A stretch of DNA of 37,066 bases, from the NCBI GenBank assembly GCA_018606725.1, contig JAGYID010000019.1, positions 1-37,066 on the forward strand, read 5' to 3'. Under the pieces are notes generated by a model that was not told where the DNA came from, searched no databases, and worked only from the letters and a program-made list of their open reading frames with translations. This document shows positions 8,391 to 14,551 of the stretch, piece after piece. Source of the stretch: Acidobacteriota bacterium. GTDB lineage: Bacteria; Acidobacteriota; Polarisedimenticolia; Gp22-AA2. The first letter of the stretch is position 1. Each line of letters starts with the position of its first letter. The position numbers and the translations under genes were made by a program.

Positions 8391-10106
8391 CTATGCGGCG
8401 CGCGGTGAGGCGATCTGATCGAGCAGGGTGAGGACCGATTCGAGCTTGAACGGCTTGCTGAGGTAGAGCGCGCCGGTGACCTGGAAGAAGGTCTGCACCT
8501 TCGGGTTGACCAGGTCGCCGGTCGAGAAGATGAAGCGGCGCGCCATGTCCGGCTTGGCGGCGCACAGTTTCTCGTACAGACCCTGGCCATCGAGACCCGG
8601 CATCTTGAGATCGGTGAGGACGATGTCGTAGTCGTTCCGCATCGCCAGATCCAGCCCGATCTGCCCGTTGGCGGCGGTGTCGACGCGGTGCCCGGCGCTC
8701 TTAAGGAACTCCGACAGCAGCTCGACCAGGACCCGCTCGTCCTCGACGACGAGCACGCGCAGGGACCGCGCCGGCTTCGCTGCGGCGGGCGGCTGCTCCT
8801 CCTCGCGACCGGGGGCCTGCTCCTCGAGCAGCGGCAGATCGATCGTGAAGGCGGTGCCCTGTCCGACGACGCTTTCGACGGTCATCGTCCCCAGGTGGCT
8901 CTTGACGATGGCGCGCGCCAGGCTCAGTCCCAGACCGGTGCCTTTGCCCTCCTGCTTGGTCGTGTAGAACGGCTCGAAGATGGTCTCCAGCCGGTCGCGG
9001 CTGATGCCCGGCCCGGTGTCCGCGAAGCGCAACCGCAGCATCGGTCCCCGATGCTCCGTCGTCACCGTCAGGACCCGCGGCCGTACCGCCACCTCGAGCA
9101 TCGCATGGTGGGCGTTGTTGACCACGTTGAGGATGACCTGCTGGAGCTGGTGGAAGTCGTACATGGTCTTGGGCAGGTCCGCGGCAAAGTGCCGCACCAC
9201 CTCGATGTCGTCGACCTTCAGCTGGTAGGAGCGCAGTTCGAGGACCCGCTCGATGGCGTCGTGCAGGCTCTGAAAGGTCTTCTCCGGCTTGTGACGGCGG
9301 GAGAAACCCAGCAAATTCTGGACGATCTTCTGACAGCGCACCGCCTCGTTGTAGATGCGCTCGAGGTTCTTCTTCGCCTTGGGGTTGAGTTCCTGCGCCA
9401 GCAGCAGCTGCGCGAAGCCCATGATCCCCGACAGCGGGTTGTTCAGCTCGTGCGCCACCCCCGAGACGATCTGCCCGATGGCGGACAATTTCTCGGACTG
9501 CATGAGCTGCAGCTGCGATTGCATGAGCTGGCGCTGCACGTTGGTGACTGCCTGATCGAGCCGTTTCTTCTCGACCGCATTGGCCATCTGTCCGGCGAAC
9601 AGCTCCAGGGGCGACAGCCCCTCGGCGGTCGGCGTCTCGTCGCCGCGATCCTCGAGCATCAGCGTGCCGACCAGCGATGCCTTGGCGCCGTACAGCGGGA
9701 TAAACAGCAGATGACGCGCGGCATCCGGCCGCAGGCCGCCGTAATTGATCGCCGCGGTCGCCGGCACGCGGTACGAGTTGCCGACGCGATGCTTCTCCTG
9801 AAACACCCCGGCGCGCTGCGCCGGCGTGATCTTGTGGGCGTGGAAGTGGTCGATGCCGTTGTTGTCGTAGCCGGTGAACAGGTACTGAACGTCGCGGCCG
9901 TTCTCGTCGAGCAGCGTCAGGACGGCGCGCCGATGACCGGAGCCCTCCCGGATCGCCTCGAGAAACAGGCGGCAGGCCACGCGCAGGTCGTCTTCCTGGA
10001 CGATCTGGTTGGCGACGCGGCTGAACGCCGCCATCTGGCGCAGCGCGCGCTCGAGGACCGCGGAGGGATCGCGCGGAGACTGCCCGTTCTCGCCCGTCTT
10101 CGCCAC
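8391..10106 (-). CDS. Hybrid sensor histidine kinase (GAF-HisKA-HATPase_c-REC)
   Basis: 571 residues, soluble, no membrane segment. Residues ~25-180 look like a GAF-type sensor domain. A Gln-rich coiled coil follows at ~183-205. HisKA carries the phospho-acceptor H219 in GVAHELNNPLSG. HATPase_c has the N-box (VVNNAHHAM, ~328-335), DTGPGI (~363) and GKGTGLGLSLA (~387). A Pro/Glu linker (~428-447) leads to a C-terminal receiver domain with acidic VEDE (~454), phospho-acceptor D499 (VLTDLKMPG) and K551 (SKPF). A sensed signal and output partner cannot be read from the sequence; there is no DNA-binding output domain, so phosphotransfer to another protein is likely. The start is GTG with a GAGG close by. 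A good promoter lies about 60 nt upstream, flanked by a direct repeat. The neighbour at 10355 is divergent. Confidence 0.92.
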   Translation of the reverse strand: MAKTGENGQSPRDPSAVLERALRQMAAFSRVANQIVQEDDLRVACRLFLEAIREGSGHRRAVLTLLDENGRDVQYLFTGYDNNGIDHFHAHKITPAQRAGVFQEKHRVGNSYRVPATAAINYGGLRPDAARHLLFIPLYGAKASLVGTLMLEDRGDETPTAEGLSPLELFAGQMANAVEKKRLDQAVTNVQRQLMQSQLQLMQSEKLSAIGQIVSGVAHELNNPLSGIMGFAQLLLAQELNPKAKKNLERIYNEAVRCQKIVQNLLGFSRRHKPEKTFQSLHDAIERVLELRSYQLKVDDIEVVRHFAADLPKTMYDFHQLQQVILNVVNNAHHAMLEVAVRPRVLTVTTEHRGPMLRLRFADTGPGISRDRLETIFEPFYTTKQEGKGTGLGLSLARAIVKSHLGTMTVESVVGQGTAFTIDLPLLEEQAPGREEEQPPAAAKPARSLRVLVVEDERVLVELLSEFLKSAGHRVDTAANGQIGLDLAMRNDYDIVLTDLKMPGLDGQGLYEKLCAAKPDMARRFIFSTGDLVNPKVQTFFQVTGALYLSKPFKLESVLTLLDQIASPRAA

Positions 10107-10163
10107 AGAACCTCGGCCCGGAGATGGCGACGCCGACCCATTTGATTAAAGCGCGTCCTCGCA

Positions 10164-10191
10164 AATATAGGGTCGCGGAAGTCGGAGTCAA
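10164..10191 (-). promoter_or_regulatory. Promoter of the hybrid kinase gene
   Basis: Minus strand: -35 TTGACT (10186-10191), 16-bp spacer, -10 TATATT (10164-10169). Predicted transcript start near 10157 gives a leader of about 50 nt before the GTG at 10106. The region is locally AT-rich against the GC-rich background. Confidence 0.65.
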
Positions 10192-10203
10192 GACGCGGAA
10201 GTC
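10174..10203. promoter_or_regulatory. 10-bp direct repeat, 20-bp period, around the kinase -35 box
   Basis: CGCGGAAGTC occurs at 10174-10183 and again, identically, at 10194-10203. The repeats are exactly 20 bp apart (two helical turns) and bracket the -35 hexamer of the kinase promoter. This is the arrangement expected of a dimeric regulator binding on one face of DNA. The regulator is unknown. Confidence 0.5.
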
Positions 10204-10228
10204 ATTGTCAGGATTACGAAAATTAGCA

Positions 10229-10256
10229 TTGACTCGTCCGGCGGATTCCCTAGATT
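10229..10256 (+). promoter_or_regulatory. Promoter of the secreted-protein gene at 10355
   Basis: Plus strand: -35 TTGACT (10229-10234), 16-bp spacer, -10 TAGATT (10251-10256). It is back to back with the kinase promoter and uses the same -35 and the same spacer length. The leader would be about 90 nt. Confidence 0.55.
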
Positions 10257-10354
10257 CGCTCTCGGACACGAACAATCTCATCGACGCGGTCGCGATGTTA
10301 CAGAGATGCAATCAGGGGACGCGTCTGGCGTCCGGTGACGCACCGGGAGGGGTC

Positions 10355-10867
10355 ATGAAGGAATGGAGGACGGCACTGTCACGGGCGGCATGCGTGGCCG
10401 CGACGCTGGCCGCGGCGCTGCTCGCCGACGGCTCGGCGTGGGCACGGGCGCCCCGGAACGCCGGGCCGGTGCTCTACATCGTCGCCGATCGGATCGTCGG
10501 CTTCGTTCCGTTCACGGTCTACTTGTTCGGCAAGGTCACCGGCACCGAGCCGGGCGCCATCGAGCTGTGCCGATCGGAGGTTGCGCTGATGGCGGACCTG
10601 GCCGAGACGCGGTCGGCGGGCGGATTCGGGGTCGGCGGCCCGGCAGGGAGCGGCGCGAGCGCCGCGTCGGCGCCCGGTCCGGCGCGCAGCACCGCGACCC
10701 CGGCCGCAACCTGCTCGAGCGGACACCTCTCCAAGGGTCCGGATGGCTACGACTTCGCGCAGGAGGCGCGCTTCGAGAAGGCAGGGACCTTCCAGGTGCG
10801 CCTGAGCATGGTCGACACGAGCGGCCGCCGGGTCCTGTCGAACCCCGTCCAAGTGAAGGCGCTTTAA
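10355..10867 (+). CDS. Secreted hypothetical protein with PKD/Ig-like C-terminus
   Basis: 170 residues. The ATG at 10355 is preceded by a strong GGGAGG site, so it is preferred over the in-frame extension that begins at 10124. Residues 1-30 are a signal peptide (MKEWRTALSRAACVAATLAAALLADGSAWA). The mature part starts with a beta-rich segment (YIVADRIVGFVPFTVYLFGKV) and has a low-complexity Gly/Ala/Ser stretch at about 85-112. It ends in FEKAGTFQVRLSMVDTSGRRVLSNPVQVKAL, which resembles the last strands of a PKD or other Ig-like fold. Two cysteines lie in the mature part. No enzymatic motif is seen; it is probably a periplasmic or surface protein. It has its own promoter and converges on the repeat lipoprotein, the two stop codons sharing the palindrome TTAA at 10864-10867. 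Confidence 0.75.
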   Translation: MKEWRTALSRAACVAATLAAALLADGSAWARAPRNAGPVLYIVADRIVGFVPFTVYLFGKVTGTEPGAIELCRSEVALMADLAETRSAGGFGVGGPAGSGASAASAPGPARSTATPAATCSSGHLSKGPDGYDFAQEARFEKAGTFQVRLSMVDTSGRRVLSNPVQVKAL

Positions 10868-11286
10868 GGAGCCGGCGTCGGCGTGGGCTTCGGCAGCGGC
10901 TTCTTGAGAGCGTCCTGGAGCTCGGTCCGAAACGCCGCATCGGCGGTCAGGTGGGTGACCAGCTGCGCCCGCAGCACCGGGTCGGCCACCAGCTTGTCGA
11001 TCATGGTCGCCGAGGAAGCCCGGTCGGCCACCAGCTTCTCGACCGCCGTCGCCTTGATCGAGGTGTCGCCCAGGAGCGTCTCGGCGAGCCAGCGCTTCGA
11101 TTCGTCGTCGCTCGTCAGCCGCTTCATGATGTCTTCCTTGGCGGGCGGATCGGAGAGCAGCTTGCCGATCAGCTCGTCCTTGGTGGTCGGGTTCATCACC
11201 ATCTCATCGACGGTTTCACCGCAGGCGACCAGCACGGCGAGCATCGCGGCCGCCGCCACGAGCGACATCCTGCGCGCAACGTTCAT
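10864..11286 (-). CDS. Lipoprotein made of seven 14-residue tandem repeats
   Basis: 140 residues. A type II signal peptide ends in the lipobox LVAC, with C22 as the lipidated residue. Residues 29-126 divide without gaps into seven 14-residue units: MVMNPTTKDELIGK, LLSDPPAKEDIMKR, LTSDDESKRWLAET, LLGDTSIKATAVEK, LVADRASSATMIDK, LVADPVLRAQLVTH and LTADAAFRTELQDA. The pattern is L-x-small-D/N at positions 1-4, a hydrophobic pair near 11-12 and often a basic residue at 14, which suggests a helical solenoid. The tail is Pro-rich (KPLPKPTPTPAP). I do not recognise the family. It lies 14 nt behind the small basic gene, probably in the same transcript, and is likely membrane-anchored in the periplasm. 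Confidence 0.78.
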   Translation of the reverse strand: MNVARRMSLVAAAAMLAVLVACGETVDEMVMNPTTKDELIGKLLSDPPAKEDIMKRLTSDDESKRWLAETLLGDTSIKATAVEKLVADRASSATMIDKLVADPVLRAQLVTHLTADAAFRTELQDALKKPLPKPTPTPAP

Positions 11287-11300
11287 CTCGTCTCTCCTTC

Positions 11301-11537
11301 TCAGGACTGGGCGGGGGCCGCGGGCGCGGCGGTCTCGTCCTTGGCGTGCCTGGACTTCGACTTGCCCTGCTCGGTGCGCTTCGTCTCCACCGTGGTGGCC
11401 TTGCGCCGGGCGCGCTGCAGGCGGCGGAGCCGCTTGGCAAGCTGCCGGCGCCGTTCCGGCGACGCTGTCGCGCCCTTATCGGCGATCTTCTTCTTGAGCA
11501 GATCGACTTTCGCTTTGATTTGGCCCGCTGTGGCCAT
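11301..11537 (-). CDS. Small basic, probably coiled-coil protein of unknown function
   Basis: 78 residues from the ATG at 11535-11537, which has a clear GGAGG site 7 nt upstream. The frame extends far upstream but antisense to argR, so this start is the sensible one. Residues ~5-50 are rich in Lys, Arg, Leu and Ala (KAKVDLLKKKIADKG, RRRQLAKRLRRLQRARRK) and probably form helices; the tail is Lys/Glu then Ala/Pro rich. It could bind nucleic acid or ribosomes by charge, but that is a guess. It is the first gene of a probable two-gene transcript with the repeat lipoprotein, from the promoter at 11580-11608. The leader contains a small inverted repeat GACTC-GT-GAGTC at 11550-11561. Confidence 0.7.
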   Translation of the reverse strand: MATAGQIKAKVDLLKKKIADKGATASPERRRQLAKRLRRLQRARRKATTVETKRTEQGKSKSRHAKDETAAPAAPAQS

Positions 11538-11579
11538 CCCTGCACCTCCGACTCGTGAGTCTGCGCGGAAAGGGGCGTG

Positions 11580-11608
11580 AGAGTAGCACCCCCACCGACC
11601 CGCGTCAA
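11580..11608 (-). promoter_or_regulatory. Promoter of the small basic protein / repeat lipoprotein pair
   Basis: Minus strand: -35 TTGACG (11603-11608), 17-bp spacer, -10 TACTCT (11580-11585). Predicted start near 11573, giving a leader of about 36 nt with the GGAGG ribosome site. Confidence 0.6.
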
Positions 11609-11652
11609 GCGGCAGGTGCTTTGGGTGCCGCGCGGCCCGATGGGGTGCTAAG

Positions 11653-11874
11653 ATGCCCGCCATGCCGCCGCGCCTGCGACGCCGCCCCCTGTCCTTCCTG
11701 CAGCTCCGGGTGAAGGCGCCGCTCGGCTTCCTGTACCTCCTGTTCCTGGCCGTCCTCTCCGTCCCGGTCATGATCGGCATGACGCTGTTGTGGTATGCGA
11801 GCCGCGGCGCGGCCGTGGTCGCCGGCCTGGGCGCCGGCCGGCGGCGGGGCGAGACCGAGGAACGCGCCGCCTGA
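11653..11874 (+). CDS. Small single-pass membrane protein, hypothetical
   Basis: 73 residues (70 if translation begins at the second in-frame ATG, 11662). Residues 1-22 are basic (PRLRRRPLSFLQLRVK). A hydrophobic helix spans ~24-58 (LGFLYLLFLAVLSVPVMIGMTLLWYA), and the tail is Arg/Glu rich. Third codon positions are almost all G or C, as in the neighbouring real genes, which supports coding. No ribosome site is visible. A TAAGAT box at 11649-11654 overlaps the first ATG and lies 7 nt before the second, so a leaderless message from 11662 is the simpler reading. Function unknown. Confidence 0.5.
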   Translation: MPAMPPRLRRRPLSFLQLRVKAPLGFLYLLFLAVLSVPVMIGMTLLWYASRGAAVVAGLGAGRRRGETEERAA

Positions 11875-11969
11875 CCTCTCCACGCCCCGGCATCGCGCCG
11901 GGTCGTCTCCGATGGACCCCTGCCGCGTTTCAGATGGTGACCCGGGGTCGGGTTTCGATCATTTTGTGG

Positions 11970-11998
11970 TTGACGGGCCCCGCGGCTGCTGGTAGTTT
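11970..11998 (+). promoter_or_regulatory. argR promoter
   Basis: -35 TTGACG (11970-11975), 17-bp spacer, -10-like TAGTTT (11993-11998). The expected transcript start (about 12005) is only a few bases before the argR ATG at 12009, so the argR mRNA is predicted to be leaderless or nearly so. No ribosome site lies upstream, which fits. Confidence 0.5.
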
Positions 11999-11999
11999 T

Positions 12000-12023
12000 T
12001 GCAACGTTATGCATAAACATGCA
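12000..12023. promoter_or_regulatory. Probable ArgR operator: three TGCA half-sites at 10-bp period
   Basis: TGCA occurs at 12000-12003, 12010-12013 and 12020-12023, exactly 10 bp apart. Two overlapping ARG-box-like inverted repeats result: TGCAACGTTATGCA and TGCATAAACATGCA. The second is a perfect TGCAT-N4-ATGCA, close to the known ARG box TGAAT-N4-ATTCA. They cover the argR transcript start and first codons, so autorepression is the natural inference. Confidence 0.5.
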
Positions 12024-12500
12024 GCCGCGCGCATTGCTCCCGCCAGCAAGGCCTACCGCCAGGGACTGATCCGCTCGTTCGTGCGGAACGCCCCGCCGCG
12101 CAGCCAGGGCGAGGTGCGGCAGCGCCTGCGCCTGCACGGCGTGCTGGTGACCCAGTCGACGTTGTCCCGCGATCTGCGTGAGCTTGGCCTCGTGAAGGCC
12201 GCCTCCGGTTATCAGGACGCGGGCAGCCTCGGCCAGGGGGCTGACGAGAAGTCGCGCCTGCTCGACATGGAACGCATGCTGCGCACCCACCTCAACGACG
12301 TGGCGGTGGCCGGCAATCTGGTGATCTTGAAAACCAATCCCGGCTTCGCGCACGCCCTGGGCGTCTCGATCGACCGGGCCGCCCTGCCCGAGGTGGTCGG
12401 CACCGTCTCGGGGGACGACACCCTGTTCGCGGCCACCCCGCGACCGTCCCACGCCAGGGCCCTGGAGCGTCGGCTCCGCGGGCTCATCGGGCGCCGGTAG
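12009..12500 (+). CDS. argR: Arginine repressor ArgR
   Basis: 163 residues. The N-terminal winged helix-turn-helix includes SQGEVRQRLRLHGVLVTQSTLSRDLRELGLVK (about 32-63), with the family's recognition-helix motif TQSTLSRDLRELG. The C-terminal oligomerisation and arginine-binding domain contains GNLVILKTNPGFAHALGVSID (about 102-122) and GTVSGDDTLF (131-140), which holds the Asp pair that contacts arginine in known ArgR hexamers. Family role: with arginine as co-repressor it binds ARG boxes and represses arginine synthesis. The start at 12009 is chosen because the frame upstream is non-homologous and a promoter sits just before it. It stands directly ahead of the arg biosynthetic genes with an intrinsic terminator between. 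Confidence 0.93.
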   Translation: MHKHAAARIAPASKAYRQGLIRSFVRNAPPRSQGEVRQRLRLHGVLVTQSTLSRDLRELGLVKAASGYQDAGSLGQGADEKSRLLDMERMLRTHLNDVAVAGNLVILKTNPGFAHALGVSIDRAALPEVVGTVSGDDTLFAATPRPSHARALERRLRGLIGRR

Positions 12501-12525
12501 CGCGTAGTTTCAGCAAGTCATCCGC

Positions 12526-12560
12526 GGCCGGCTCCGAACTCGGGCCGGCCGATTTTTTTT
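12526..12560 (+). terminator. Intrinsic terminator between argR and argC
   Basis: The left arm GGCCGGC-T-CCG (12526-12536) pairs with CGG-GCCGGCC (12541/2-12550). This makes a 10-bp stem with one bulged T and an AACT loop, followed by GA and eight T residues (12553-12560). It is the strongest terminator signal in the window. It ends only 9 nt before the argC GTG at 12570. No promoter is visible between it and argC, so it may act as an attenuator in the arg leader rather than only ending argR. Confidence 0.85.
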
Positions 12561-12569
12561 GGGCCCCAG

Positions 12570-13691
12570 GTGGACACGACGAACACGATGGACACTCTGA
12601 CGAAAGGAACGGCGGGCGCCGCGGCGCACGCGGCCGTCACCGCCGTGGCGCTGTTCGGGGCCACCGGCTACACCGGACGCGAGTCGGCGCGGCTGCTGCT
12701 CACCCACCCTGCGCTCCGCCTCGCCGCTGCCTTCGGCGGCCGCGATCGCGAGGGGGCCCCGCTGGCTGCCATCCATGCGTCGCTGCGGGGGCTGCCCGAG
12801 GTCGTCTGCGCCGGGCTCGGCGAGGACGACAGCGCGCTGGCGGGCGCGGCGGACCTCCTGCGGGACCGTGGCGTGACCTGCGCGCTGCTGGCGACCCCGG
12901 AGGCGACCTCGATGCGGCTGGCGCCGCGCCTGCTCGAGGCCGGCGTACGCGTCGTGGATCTCAGTGGCGCGTTCCGGCTGCGCTCGGCCTCCGACTATCC
13001 GGCCTGGTTCGGCCTGGAGCACACCGCCCCGGCGCTCCTGAGCCGCGCGGTCTACGGCCTGACCGAGTGGAACCGCGCGGCGATCGCCGCCGCCGACCTG
13101 GTCGCCAATCCGGGCTGCTTTCCGACCGCGACTCTGCTGGGCCTGCTCCCCCTGCGCCGCGCCGACTTGATCGACCCGTCGGCGGGAGTGGTCGTCAATG
13201 CCGTGTCGGGCGCCTCGGGCGCCGGCCGGCGGCTGCGGGACGATCTGCTGTTCTGCGAGGTCGAGGGCGGCATCCGGCCGTACGGCGTGCCCCGTCACCG
13301 TCACCTGGCGGAGATCGCCGCGACCGCAGGGTTGCAGCCGGGCATGGAGATCGTGTTCACCCCGCACCTGGCGCCCTTCGATCGCGGCCTGCTCGCATCG
13401 ATCGCGTTGAAATTGCGGGACAGTGTCGGGGCGTCGGCGGTCGCAACGGCGTTGGGGGACGCCTACGCCGACGCCCCGTCCATCCGCCTGCTCGGCGAGG
13501 GCGGCCTGCCCTCCACCGCCGACGTGCGCGGCACCAACTTGTGCGTCATCGGCTGGTCGGTCGACGCCGCCGCGCGGCGCGCCACGGTGTTCGCCGCCAT
13601 CGACAACTTGATGAAAGGCGCGGCCGGCTCGGCGGTGCAGAACCTCAACCTGATGCTCGGCCGGCCCGAGACCGAAGGGCTGCCGCGATGA
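12570..13691 (+). CDS. argC: N-acetyl-gamma-glutamyl-phosphate reductase
   Basis: 373 residues if started at the GTG at 12570. It reduces N-acetylglutamyl-5-phosphate to the semialdehyde with NADPH (third step of arginine synthesis, cytoplasm). The nucleotide-binding motif VALFGATGYTGRESARLL is at about 26-43, and the catalytic cysteine is C183 in NPGCFPTA. VNAVSGASGAGR (~209-220) and PRHRHLAEI (~241) are family motifs. The start is uncertain: residues 1-24 are not conserved, none of the candidates (GTG 12570, ATG 12588, GTG 12645) has a clear ribosome site, and the conserved domain begins near the last. The gene heads a tight operon and overlaps argB by 4 nt (ATGA). Confidence 0.93.
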   Translation: MDTTNTMDTLTKGTAGAAAHAAVTAVALFGATGYTGRESARLLLTHPALRLAAAFGGRDREGAPLAAIHASLRGLPEVVCAGLGEDDSALAGAADLLRDRGVTCALLATPEATSMRLAPRLLEAGVRVVDLSGAFRLRSASDYPAWFGLEHTAPALLSRAVYGLTEWNRAAIAAADLVANPGCFPTATLLGLLPLRRADLIDPSAGVVVNAVSGASGAGRRLRDDLLFCEVEGGIRPYGVPRHRHLAEIAATAGLQPGMEIVFTPHLAPFDRGLLASIALKLRDSVGASAVATALGDAYADAPSIRLLGEGGLPSTADVRGTNLCVIGWSVDAAARRATVFAAIDNLMKGAAGSAVQNLNLMLGRPETEGLPR

Positions 13692-14551
13692 GCCGGCTGC
13701 GGAAGACGGAGCCTGCCGCAGCCCGGCGCGGCGCGCCGGCCGGGAAGGCGGCGCGACGCGACCTGACCGTCCTCAAGATCGGCGGCAGCCTGTTCGAGGC
13801 CGCGGACGGCGGCGGCGCCCTCCTCGACCGCGTGGCCCGCGCCTGGTCGGCCGGGGAAAACCTGATCATCGTGCACGGCGGCGGCGCCGAGCTGAGCCGT
13901 TGGCTCGATCGCCTCGGCATCCCGTCGCGCTTCCTCGACGGACAGAGGATCACCACGCCCGAGATGCTCCCGGTGGCGCTGGCGGTCCTCGGGGGCCTGA
14001 TCAACCGGCGCCTGGTCGAGGAGCTGCTGCGCCGCGGCTGCCCCGCCATCGGCGTGACCGGCGCCGACGGAGCAGCCTGCGGTGCCCGGCGCACCAATGG
14101 CGGCTCGCTCGGAGCGGTCGGCGAGCTCCACGAGGTCGACGATCGCTTCTATCTCCGTTTGATGGATGACCGCCGGCTGCCGGTCGTCGCCAGCCTGGCC
14201 TGGGACGCCGGGCACGGCTGGCTGAACGTCAATGCCGACCTGATGGCCGCCGGGCTCGCCCGCGGCCTGCGCGCGCGGCGGCTGATCCTGATGACCGACG
14301 CCGGCGGCGTGCGCGACCGCGACGGCGGCGTGATCGGCCGGCTGTCGCGCGCGGCGCTGCGCCGCCTGATCGACGACGGCGCCGCCACCGACGGGATGAT
14401 CCCGAAGCTGCGCGCCTGCGAATCGGCGCTGCGCGCCGGCGTGGCGGACATCCGCATCGTCGGCGCGACGATCGACCTGGCTTCCATCCTCGGCGGCGCC
14501 CGGACCGCCGTCCACGGAACACGCATCACCCACGACGGAGGGACAGCATGA
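13688..14551 (+). CDS. argB: N-acetylglutamate kinase
   Basis: 287 residues. Phosphorylates N-acetylglutamate with ATP, the step before ArgC. Amino-acid-kinase fold: LKIGGSL (K30, phosphate contact), HGGGAELS (63-70), [12 protein letters not shown] (substrate region, ~83-94), NVNAD (180-184), LMTDAGGV (201-208) and DGMIPKL with the second lysine K240. The first 25 residues are a basic Ala/Arg-rich extension absent from the core fold. The N-terminal helix that forms arginine-inhibited hexamers in some NAGKs is not evident, so feedback inhibition cannot be asserted. Overlaps argC and argG by ATGA at both ends, which points to translational coupling. Confidence 0.93.
   Translation: MSRLRKTEPAAARRGAPAGKAARRDLTVLKIGGSLFEAADGGGALLDRVARAWSAGENLIIVHGGGAELSRWLDRLGIPSRFLDGQRITTPEMLPVALAVLGGLINRRLVEELLRRGCPAIGVTGADGAACGARRTNGGSLGAVGELHEVDDRFYLRLMDDRRLPVVASLAWDAGHGWLNVNADLMAAGLARGLRARRLILMTDAGGVRDRDGGVIGRLSRAALRRLIDDGAATDGMIPKLRACESALRAGVADIRIVGATIDLASILGGARTAVHGTRITHDGGTA

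Noticed and set aside
8146..8565. N-terminal extension of the S41-TPR protein by 140 residues
   Set aside because: It would run through the palindrome and 175 nt of the kinase gene, and it hides a good signal peptide that starts at 8145.
10124..10354. Upstream extension of the secreted protein at 10355
   Set aside because: It would include the promoter, and the ATG at 10355 has a strong ribosome site followed by a signal peptide.
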